Shown here: piece after piece, positions 24,557-31,495 of the stretch
How positions within the stretch are numbered: the stretch's first letter is position 1
Layout of the letters: every line of letters begins with the position of its first letter
From: Bacillota bacterium
GTDB lineage: Bacteria > Bacillota > Bacilli > Bacillales_A > Planococcaceae
Length of the DNA: 39,305 nucleotides
Direction: 5' to 3'
Assembly (NCBI GenBank): GCA_023405135.1
Contig: JAEXYZ010000095.1
Coordinates: 1 to 39,305 of the forward strand
Translations under genes and position numbers: made by a program
The notes under the pieces: model-generated
The model's input: the letters and a program-made list of their open reading frames with translations, nothing else
What the model was told of the DNA's origin: nothing
Databases searched by the model: none

Positions 24557-25195
24557 ATGGCATGGGAAGTATTCAGTATTATCGGAACAATCGCCTTTGC
24601 AATCTCAGGTGCAATCGTTGCAATGGAAGAAGAGTATGATTTATTCGGTGTTTATTTACTCGGCATTGTAACAGCATTTGGTGGTGGAGCTATTCGAAAT
24701 CTTTTAATCGGCTTGCCAGTTTCAACTTTGTGGAGTCAAGAAATAATGTTCCAAATTGCCATTGCTGCAATTACGATCTTTTTCCTCGTTCCACATCATT
24801 TAATTCAGCATTGGAACCGTTGGGGGAATTTTACCGATGCCATTGGATTATCAGCCTTCGCAATACAAGGGGCAATGTATGCTGTATCCCTTGAACTGCC
24901 GCTAAGTGCAGTCATTGTTGCAGCCGTTTTAACCGGTTCAGGTGGAGGAATTGTTCGAGATTTATTAGCTAGAAGAAAGCCGATTGTTTTACGTGATGAA
25001 ATTTATGCTATTTGGGCAGCTGGAGCAGGAGTCATCATCGGATTAGAGTTATTGTCCGGAGATTTATTTTTGTATTCCCTGTTTGTCGTAATTACTTCAT
25101 TACGTGTTTTATCATATATGAAACAGTGGAAATTACCTGTTCGAACTTTAAAAAGGACTTCTGTTGCAATCTCAACAAATAAAAAGGCACATTGA
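24557..25195 (+). CDS. Trimeric intracellular cation (TRIC)-type channel, UPF0126 family
   Basis: 212 aa with about seven membrane segments in two homologous halves, each carrying the family motif: GGGAIRN at 42-48 and GGGIVRD at 129-135. Prokaryotic TRIC homologs are K+-permeable trimeric channels. GGGGGATG precedes the ATG. A possible weak SigA promoter (TTTACG, 17 bases, TATTCT) lies at about 24493-24521. It is the only plus-strand gene of this segment and converges on the rhodanese gene across a shared hairpin. Confidence 0.9.
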   Translation: MAWEVFSIIGTIAFAISGAIVAMEEEYDLFGVYLLGIVTAFGGGAIRNLLIGLPVSTLWSQEIMFQIAIAAITIFFLVPHHLIQHWNRWGNFTDAIGLSAFAIQGAMYAVSLELPLSAVIVAAVLTGSGGGIVRDLLARRKPIVLRDEIYAIWAAGAGVIIGLELLSGDLFLYSLFVVITSLRVLSYMKQWKLPVRTLKRTSVAISTNKKAH

Positions 25196-25219
25196 TGATT
25201 AAAATGCTCATCAATGTGC
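25187..25219. terminator. Bidirectional terminator between converging genes
   Basis: Perfect 12-bp stem GCACATTGATGA / TCATCAATGTGC with a 9-nt loop, A5 on the left and T5 on the right, so it can stop transcription from both sides. It overlaps the stop codon of the TRIC gene. Confidence 0.92.
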
Positions 25220-25243
25220 TTTTTGCATTAATGGGAACAAGAA

Positions 25244-25549
25244 TTATTTGAATTCTAGTTCTCCATCATATGCCATCATGCCACCTTCAAGATTAATAAC
25301 TTCAAAGCCCTGTGACTCAAGGTATTCGCAAGCACTAGCACTACGGCCACCTGCTTTGCAAACCATAATGTACTCTTTTGATTTGTCTAGCTCAGCTGCA
25401 CGTTCTGGAATTGAACCTAGTGGAATATGTACTGCTCCAGGAATCATACCTTCTTCCACCTCAAAATCTTCACGTACATCAATAATATTTAAATCTTCGT
25501 TTGCATCTAGTAAGTTGATTAACTCTTCTGTTGTCATTGTTTTCATCAT
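25244..25549 (-). CDS. Single-domain rhodanese-like sulfurtransferase
   Basis: 101 aa. NIIDVREDFEVEEGMIPGAVHIPLGSIPER is the usual rhodanese N-terminal half (21-50), and the active-site loop VCKAGGRS places the catalytic Cys at 64. The six-residue loop is the sulfur-transferring type. A second ATG three bases on (25546) has better spacing from GGAGG (7 versus 4). Physiological sulfur donor and acceptor unknown. A 9-bp inverted repeat overlaps its probable -10 region. Confidence 0.9.
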   Translation of the reverse strand: MMKTMTTEELINLLDANEDLNIIDVREDFEVEEGMIPGAVHIPLGSIPERAAELDKSKEYIMVCKAGGRSASACEYLESQGFEVINLEGGMMAYDGELEFK

Positions 25550-25567
25550 GTACCCTCCAAAAATTCC

Positions 25568-25591
25568 ATTTACTATGTCATTATAGTAAAT
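25568..25591. promoter_or_regulatory. Perfect inverted repeat overlapping the putative -10 of the rhodanese gene
   Basis: ATTTACTAT-GTCATT-ATAGTAAAT. On the minus strand TATAAT (25585-25580) lies inside it, about 30 bases before the start codon; no good -35 is seen. Looks like a repressor operator. Confidence 0.5.
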
Positions 25592-25598
25592 AACTAAA

Positions 25599-25629
25599 AA
25601 ATCGGCTAGTATCTCAACTTCGCCGATTT
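25599..25629 (-). terminator. Terminator after hfq
   Basis: Minus-strand stem AAATCGGC / GCCGATTT with a 15-nt loop, followed by a T-run, six bases after the hfq stop codon. Confidence 0.85.
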
Positions 25630-25634
25630 ATAGA

Positions 25635-25868
25635 CTAGACATTGTCTTCATCAGAACTAAATTGAACTGGTTTTGATGGTACAAAAGTAGAAATAGCATG
25701 CTTATAAATTAAATGTTGTTTTCCATCTGCTTCAAGCAATACTGTGAAATTATCATATGACTTCACTAATCCTTTTAATTGAAAGCCATTTAATAAGAAA
25801 ACTGTAACGAATGTGTTGTTTTTACGAAGATTATTCAGAAAAGTATCTTGTAAATTGATTGATTTCAT
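25635..25868 (-). CDS. hfq: RNA chaperone Hfq
   Basis: 77 aa from the ATG at 25868 (MKSINLQDTFLNNLRKNN), matching the start of Hfq in other Bacillales; the in-frame ATG at 25883 has no ribosome site, whereas GGGGTG lies seven bases before 25868. The Sm1 (VTVFLLNGFQLKGLVKSYDNFTVLL) and Sm2 (YKHAIS) motifs are complete. Forms a hexameric ring that binds small RNAs and A-rich mRNA. It follows miaA as in B. subtilis. The C terminus is short and acidic (SSDEDNV), typical of Gram-positives. Confidence 0.97.
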   Translation of the reverse strand: MKSINLQDTFLNNLRKNNTFVTVFLLNGFQLKGLVKSYDNFTVLLEADGKQHLIYKHAISTFVPSKPVQFSSDEDNV

Positions 25869-25924
25869 GCCCGTACACCCCATCTATTTTTTCTATAGTA
25901 TAGTACGTATTCGGCAAGTGGAAA

Positions 25925-26857
25925 TTAATTTCCTCCTTTAACCTTAAAAAATTTTGAAAACTTCACAATTTCTCCCCAGTCATTACCAATCCATTGAACA
26001 TCCATTTTATTTCGAAAATAAGTCAATTGTCGCTTCGCATATCTTCTTGAATTTTGTTTTAACTGTTCAATTGCATCATTTAATGATACTAAGCCATCAA
26101 AGTAGGCATAAATCTCTTTATAGCCAATAGCTTGGACAGATTGTACGTTACGAATGTTTTGATCCCATAAAACTTTCACTTCTTCAAGTAGTCCTTTTTC
26201 AATCATTATGTCTACTCTTAAATTGATACGTTCATATAGTTTTTCTCTGTCCATGTCCATACCGATAATTAAATGTGGATATAATGGAATATTTCCACGA
26301 TTATGTTCTTCCGCAGCCTTAGATACTCCATGTAATTCAATCATTTCCAATGCTCGAATAACCCGACGAGTATTATTTGGATGAATGGAGCTTGCTGTTT
26401 TCGGGTCAAGCATCGCTAATTTTTTATGCATTGCATCTGGCCCTATTTCAGCTAGTTCATCATAATATTTTTTACGCGCCTCTTCTTCAATTTCCTCTTT
26501 TGTAAATTGAAGATCGTATAATACCGATTGGATGTAAAGTCCAGTTCCCCCTACAATAATAGGAAGCTTCCCTCGACCTTGAATCTCAGCAATTTTTTCA
26601 CGTACTAAAGTTTGATATTCTGCTACAGAAAAGCTTTCTCTCGGATCTTTAAAACTAAACAGATGATGTGGAATGCCTTCCATTTCTTCTTCCGTTATTT
26701 TTGCAGTTCCGATGTCGAGCCCTTTATAAATTTGCATGGAGTCTCCATTTATAATTTCCCCATTAAATTCCTTTGCCATTTTAATGCTTAATGCTGTTTT
26801 TCCTGAGGCTGTTGGTCCTACGATGGCTACAACCTCAATATCTTTCTCTTTACTCAT
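25925..26857 (-). CDS. miaA: tRNA dimethylallyltransferase MiaA
   Basis: 310 aa. P-loop GPTASGKT (14-21), then DSMQIYKGLDIGTAK, GGTGLYIQSVLYD and the DPKTASSIHPNNTRRVIRALE region, all typical of MiaA. It adds an isopentenyl group to A37 of tRNAs reading UNN codons; MiaB, encoded at 35759 in this window, then methylthiolates the same base. The start overlaps the end of the lipase-like gene (ATGA), so the two are translationally coupled; hfq follows 56 bases on. Confidence 0.97.
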   Translation of the reverse strand: MSKEKDIEVVAIVGPTASGKTALSIKMAKEFNGEIINGDSMQIYKGLDIGTAKITEEEMEGIPHHLFSFKDPRESFSVAEYQTLVREKIAEIQGRGKLPIIVGGTGLYIQSVLYDLQFTKEEIEEEARKKYYDELAEIGPDAMHKKLAMLDPKTASSIHPNNTRRVIRALEMIELHGVSKAAEEHNRGNIPLYPHLIIGMDMDREKLYERINLRVDIMIEKGLLEEVKVLWDQNIRNVQSVQAIGYKEIYAYFDGLVSLNDAIEQLKQNSRRYAKRQLTYFRNKMDVQWIGNDWGEIVKFSKFFKVKGGN

Positions 26858-27777
26858 TTATTCAACCACCGTGATACCACATGAAACACATGCTCTTTAT
26901 TTTTTTCCTTTAAAATCTCATGGCGCATTCCTTCAAAAAGATATACGACAACATCTTCAACCCCTGCTTTTTTCAGCTGGTTTGCAACTTTATAAACACC
27001 AACACCTTTATTTCCTACCGGATCTTCACTTCCACTTATTAATAGTACAGCCAAATCTTTTCGAATGTTTGCAATTTCATTCCTTCGATTAATCAATAAT
27101 AATCCTTCTGTTAAATCAACAAAAAACTGATTTGTCGGAACAAAACCACAATACGGATCGTTTATATAATTCTTTACCTCGTCTTCATCGCTACAAAGCC
27201 AATCAAAACTAGTTTTTGAATCTTCAATTTGTTTATTAAAGCTACCAAAGCTTAATCGATTCATGAGATGACTTTTCACTGTCTTGCTCCGAACGAGAGA
27301 AAATGATTTGGAAAGCATATTCCCGAACAAATGGAGAACTGTTGTTGCTCCAGTTCCACACAAAATACATTTATCGATTTGCTGACTGTAAAGCTGTATA
27401 AATCTCCGCGCAATGAAAGAGCCCATACTATGTCCAAAAATAATTGTTTGTCTAACTTCTCGTTCTAAACGAAAATTTTCTATTATTTCATAAACATCTT
27501 GTACAACTCGATGAAAACCATTGTTATCAGCAAAATAACCTAGTTTACCATTTACTTCTGCTGTTTTTCCATGACCACGATGATCATGTACTGTCACGAA
27601 ATAGCCAAGCTTACATAGCTCTTCAGCGAAGTTGTCATATCGCCCACCATGCTCAGCCATACCATGCAAAATATGAAAATTTCCTACGGGTGTGTCTTTT
27701 GGTTCATAAATTCGAACAAAAATTTGATGTCCATCACTCATTTGCAAAAACTTCGTAAGCTTTGCCAAAACATTCAC
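26854..27777 (-). CDS. Alpha/beta hydrolase, monoacylglycerol-lipase/lysophospholipase type
   Basis: 307 aa. Serine-hydrolase triad: S117 in FGHSMGS, D252 in GSEDPVG, H286 in GMRHEIL; oxyanion-region HGMAEHGGRYDNFAEEL and DHRGHGKT are typical of the Hydrolase_4 family that releases fatty acids from mono- or lysolipids. The start is unsure: GTG at 27777, or the TTG at 27768 with AAGGTG eight bases upstream. It lies between glpD (3 bases away) and miaA (overlap). Its pairing with glpD suggests glycerolipid breakdown: hydrolase frees glycerol moieties and GlpD oxidises glycerol-3-phosphate. That link is inference. Confidence 0.88.
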   Translation of the reverse strand: MNVLAKLTKFLQMSDGHQIFVRIYEPKDTPVGNFHILHGMAEHGGRYDNFAEELCKLGYFVTVHDHRGHGKTAEVNGKLGYFADNNGFHRVVQDVYEIIENFRLEREVRQTIIFGHSMGSFIARRFIQLYSQQIDKCILCGTGATTVLHLFGNMLSKSFSLVRSKTVKSHLMNRLSFGSFNKQIEDSKTSFDWLCSDEDEVKNYINDPYCGFVPTNQFFVDLTEGLLLINRRNEIANIRKDLAVLLISGSEDPVGNKGVGVYKVANQLKKAGVEDVVVYLFEGMRHEILKEKNKEHVFHVVSRWLNK

Positions 27778-27780
27778 ACC

Positions 27781-29418
27781 TTACATTATTGGATTTTTAG
27801 CATCTTCAATAAATTGGTCTAGCTGCATTTGATAAAATACTTTCTCGCTTTCAGAATAGCCAATAATATTACTCATAATATCAACAACAATCGATTTGTA
27901 ACGCTCCACTAGGTCAATATGGAAATACAAGTAGCCTGTTCGTCTAATAAAGAAATCACTTGGTGTCATCGCCATCTCATTGTAAATTGCATACAACAAT
28001 TGCGCATAAATTGATATTGGAAGACTAATGTTATTATCCAAAACTGACTCGGCATATTGAAATACTTCATCAACATTTGTTCCATATTTTTCAACGAGCA
28101 ATTTCGCTTCATTATATGGAATGCCTAGTGCTTCACCTACTTTTGCTTTATTTGCAACATAGTCTGCAAAATTAAATGAATTCAACCCTCTCGCACCTGA
28201 TAGCGACAATTCTTTCGTCATACAAGGTGTCGCATGTTTAAATTTACGCATTTTGACGATTTTATCAACAATTGTTTCAGCCATTTGACGATAGCCCGTT
28301 AATTTCCCTCCAGCAATCGTTAATAAACCACTTTGGGCAATCCAAATTTCATCTTTTCGAGAAATTTCAGATGGATCTTTTCCTTCCTCTGAAATGAGTG
28401 GTCGAACACCTGCCCATGTTGATTCAATATCTTCCGAGTCAATTTGGATTTTCGGGAAAATGTAATGAATTGCCTTTAATAAATAACTAATATCTTCCTT
28501 TGTTGCAACAGGCTGTATCGGATCATCATCGTAAAAAGTATCTGTTGTTCCAACATATGTTTTCCCGTCACGAGGTATTGCAAATACCATACGACCATCT
28601 TCAGTATCGAAGTAAACCGCTTGTTGAAGGGGGAATTTTGATTGATCAATGACAATATGAATTCCTTTTGTTAGTCGAATTTTCTTTTTATCTTGAATTT
28701 TATCCATTTTTCGAACATCATCAACCCAAGGCCCTGCAGCATTAACAATTTGATGTGCATGAATTGTTATCGTTTCACCTGACATTTCGTCTCTGACGTT
28801 TGCTGCAACGATTTTCTTACCCTTATATTCAAATCCGGTTACTCTTGCATAGTTTAAGCAAACTGCTTTGTTTTCTACTGCCTTTTTTAAAACTTCAATC
28901 GTTAGTCTTGCATCGTCAGTTTTATATTCAACGTAGAAGCCAGCACCAAGCAGCCCTTTTTCTTTTAATAATGGTACCTTTTGAAGGGTTTCCTTTGCCG
29001 ATAACATTTTTCGACGTTCATTTTTCTGTACTTGTGCCAGTCGATCATAAACTGTTAAAGCAGCTTTCGTCGTTACCTTTCCTAAAGTTCCTTTTTTGTA
29101 TAATGGAAGAAGCATCCATTCAGGCCTCGTCACATGGACAGCATTTTCATAAACAATTTGGCGTTCTCTCCCAACCTCTGAAACTAAGCCAAATTCAAGC
29201 TGCTTTAAATAACGAAGCCCCCCATGTACTAGTTTAGTGGAGCGGCTTGACGTACCTGCTGCAAAATCTTGCATATCGACAAGTGCCACAGACAGACCAC
29301 GGGAAGCAGCATCAAGTGCGATACCAGCTCCCGTAATCCCACCACCTATGACAAGCACATCAAATGAATAGCTATTACAGATGTTTAATAGTTTGGAACG
29401 ATCTTTAAATGAAAACAT
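27781..29418 (-). CDS. glpD: Aerobic glycerol-3-phosphate dehydrogenase GlpD
   Basis: 545 aa, usual length about 555. N-terminal FAD site VLVIGGGITGAGIALDAASRG, followed by AGTSSRSTKLVHGGLRYL. Later motifs VNAAGPWVD and STWAGVRPL are as in GlpD. A membrane-peripheral flavoenzyme, it oxidises glycerol-3-phosphate to dihydroxyacetone phosphate and feeds quinones. AAGGAGA before the ATG. In B. subtilis glpD follows glpFK and is controlled by GlpP antitermination; here it sits 36 bases after mutL, with no room for a leader terminator. Confidence 0.97.
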   Translation of the reverse strand: MFSFKDRSKLLNICNSYSFDVLVIGGGITGAGIALDAASRGLSVALVDMQDFAAGTSSRSTKLVHGGLRYLKQLEFGLVSEVGRERQIVYENAVHVTRPEWMLLPLYKKGTLGKVTTKAALTVYDRLAQVQKNERRKMLSAKETLQKVPLLKEKGLLGAGFYVEYKTDDARLTIEVLKKAVENKAVCLNYARVTGFEYKGKKIVAANVRDEMSGETITIHAHQIVNAAGPWVDDVRKMDKIQDKKKIRLTKGIHIVIDQSKFPLQQAVYFDTEDGRMVFAIPRDGKTYVGTTDTFYDDDPIQPVATKEDISYLLKAIHYIFPKIQIDSEDIESTWAGVRPLISEEGKDPSEISRKDEIWIAQSGLLTIAGGKLTGYRQMAETIVDKIVKMRKFKHATPCMTKELSLSGARGLNSFNFADYVANKAKVGEALGIPYNEAKLLVEKYGTNVDEVFQYAESVLDNNISLPISIYAQLLYAIYNEMAMTPSDFFIRRTGYLYFHIDLVERYKSIVVDIMSNIIGYSESEKVFYQMQLDQFIEDAKNPIM

Positions 29419-29454
29419 CGAGTTTATCTCCTTCTGTTATCGATTTTATAGATG

Positions 29455-31365
29455 TTACATGACACGCTTAAACATTTTCTCTACTTCATAAGTTGAAAAG
29501 TGAATCATAACAGGTCTTCCGTGCGGACATGTAAATGGATTGTCAGCTTTTCGCAAATCATCGAGCAGTGCGACCATTTGCTCTTTTGTTAAATAATAAT
29601 TTGCTTTTATCGATTTTTTACAGCTCATCATAATCGCTGCCTCTTCTCTTAGCTTTTTCACATCTGTTTTACGAGTTTTCAACACTTGTTCAATTAATTC
29701 TTCGATAATCTCCTGTTCGAATCCTTTCGGGAACCATGTTGGATGCTCTCGAACAACAAATGAAGATTGACCAAAATCCTCTAAAAACACACCGACTTCT
29801 TCTAATGCATGTAAATTTTCTTTTAATATTAACGCCTCATCAGCTGAATAATGGAAGGTTAACGGCAGCAAGAGGGATTGCCGTTCGTTTGAATTAACTT
29901 CGCCAACCTTGTCCCGGAAATATTCATATTTAATCCGTTCTTGCGCAGCATGTTGGTCAATTAAATAAAACCCATCTTCCATTTGCGCAACAATATACGT
30001 CCCATGGATTTGACCAACAATTTCAAGCTGTGGAAAAGGCTCTTTTTGTTCTGGCTGTACTGATTCAATTTCCGGCTCTTTATATTCCATTTCACCATTC
30101 TCATTCTCATTCTCATTCTCATTCTCATTTACTACTGGAGGTTCCCACTGTACCGAAACTTCAGTAGGGGGCTCCTCAACAAGCACACTATTTTGAGTAA
30201 CTATAGGTTCCTCTGTGCTTGAGATCTCTTTAACAATTGATTGCTGGGCATTTAATTTCTCTACAATCGCATTCATTTTTGTTTCATCAATGTTTGGGGT
30301 CGAAGTTTGTTTCCAAAAATTCATTTGTTCGCTTGGAACACGCACTGTCTTCTCTTTCTTCTCAGCTAATGGAACATGTATTGCTGTACGAATCGCTTGG
30401 CGAACAGCATTTTCGATTAAAGGTAACAACTCCTGCTCTTTACTTAAACGAATTTGAAGTTTAGCTGGATGCACATTTACATCTGTTAAGTAAGGGTCTC
30501 CTTCAATATAAAGAACAACGATTGGATAACGTTCAATTGGTAAATACGTATGATACGCATCTACAATCGCTTTTTGTACTAAATAATGCTTTACCCATCT
30601 TCCATTCACATATATTGACATATAATTTTTTGATGCCCGTGTTACTTCTGGAAGACTTGCAAATCCATGTACCTTATAGTCCTTTGATTCAGCACTAAAT
30701 GGAATCATTTTTTTCGCGTTTTGAACACCATAGATTGCAGCGATGACCTGTTGTACATTGCCACGACCATTTGTATGAAGAAGTGTTTGCCCATTATGTA
30801 CAAGTTTAAACGAAATTTCTGGATAACCTAGTGCTAGGCGATTCATATAATCAATGGAATGACCGAGCTCAGTTTGAATCGTTTTTAAATATTTTAATCT
30901 TGCAGGTGTATTAAAGAATAACTGGGAAACTGTTATATCCGTACCTCTACGAAAAGCAGTCGGTTTTTTTGAAACAATATGTCCACCTTCAAGCTGTAGC
31001 TCCATCCCGTTATTTTCACCATCTGAAGTTTTTAATGTCACTTTTGAGACAGAGGCGATAGACGCTAATGCCTCACCTCTAAATCCTAATGTTCTTATTC
31101 GGAATAAATCTTGTTCCTTTGAAATTTTTGATGTTGCATGACGAGAAAAGGATTTTAATGCATCCTCTTCATCCATCCCACTACCATTATCCGTAACTTG
31201 AATGGAGGTTAATCCTGCTTCTTCGAGAAAAACTTCAATTGATGTGCTGCCTGCGTCAATAGCATTTTCAACAAGTTCTTTTACGACTGAGGAAGGCCGT
31301 TCCACCACTTCACCTGCCGCAATTTTATTGGACAACCATTCATCCATTATTTGAATTTTTCCCAT
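29455..31365 (-). CDS. mutL: DNA mismatch repair endonuclease MutL
   Basis: 636 aa from the ATG at 31365 (GGAGG eight bases upstream; a TTG at 31386 is in frame but weaker). N-terminal GHKL ATPase: ELVENAIDAGS, DNGSGMDEED, GFRGEALASI. The C-terminal endonuclease metal site DQHAAQERIKYE (about residue 469) and CPHGRP (about 611) are present, as expected for organisms without MutH. The linker carries an Asn-Glu dipeptide run (about 413-424) encoded by a hexanucleotide repeat. It follows mutS after a 21-bp repeat array. Confidence 0.97.
   Translation of the reverse strand: MGKIQIMDEWLSNKIAAGEVVERPSSVVKELVENAIDAGSTSIEVFLEEAGLTSIQVTDNGSGMDEEDALKSFSRHATSKISKEQDLFRIRTLGFRGEALASIASVSKVTLKTSDGENNGMELQLEGGHIVSKKPTAFRRGTDITVSQLFFNTPARLKYLKTIQTELGHSIDYMNRLALGYPEISFKLVHNGQTLLHTNGRGNVQQVIAAIYGVQNAKKMIPFSAESKDYKVHGFASLPEVTRASKNYMSIYVNGRWVKHYLVQKAIVDAYHTYLPIERYPIVVLYIEGDPYLTDVNVHPAKLQIRLSKEQELLPLIENAVRQAIRTAIHVPLAEKKEKTVRVPSEQMNFWKQTSTPNIDETKMNAIVEKLNAQQSIVKEISSTEEPIVTQNSVLVEEPPTEVSVQWEPPVVNENENENENENGEMEYKEPEIESVQPEQKEPFPQLEIVGQIHGTYIVAQMEDGFYLIDQHAAQERIKYEYFRDKVGEVNSNERQSLLLPLTFHYSADEALILKENLHALEEVGVFLEDFGQSSFVVREHPTWFPKGFEQEIIEELIEQVLKTRKTDVKKLREEAAIMMSCKKSIKANYYLTKEQMVALLDDLRKADNPFTCPHGRPVMIHFSTYEVEKMFKRVM
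30096..30129 (-). repeat. Hexanucleotide microsatellite in the mutL linker
   Basis: Five perfect CATTCT units on the plus strand plus a partial one; on the coding strand AGAATG repeats give alternating Asn-Glu. Copy-number change would keep the frame. Confidence 0.9.
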
Positions 31366-31404
31366 GTTGAAAAACCTCCCTTGCAATTTTTTTGATTAGT
31401 TTTT

Positions 31405-31488
31405 GAAATTTTTCCGCCAAATTTGGAGGAATATCCGTCACTTTTCGAATTTTTTCCGCCACTTTTTTGTTTTTTTCCGTCAAATTTA
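31405..31488. repeat. Four tandem 21-bp repeats between mutL and mutS
   Basis: Cores CCGCCA, CCGTCA, CCGCCA, CCGTCA occur at exact 21-base steps (31414, 31435, 31456, 31477), each preceded by T-rich and followed by A/T-rich sequence. They fill the whole mutS-mutL gap. Confidence 0.88.
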
Positions 31489-31495
31489 AAATTAC

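Noticed and set aside
29419..29454. GlpP-type antiterminator leader before glpD
   Set aside because: Only 36 bases separate mutL and glpD and no inverted repeat with a T-run is present.
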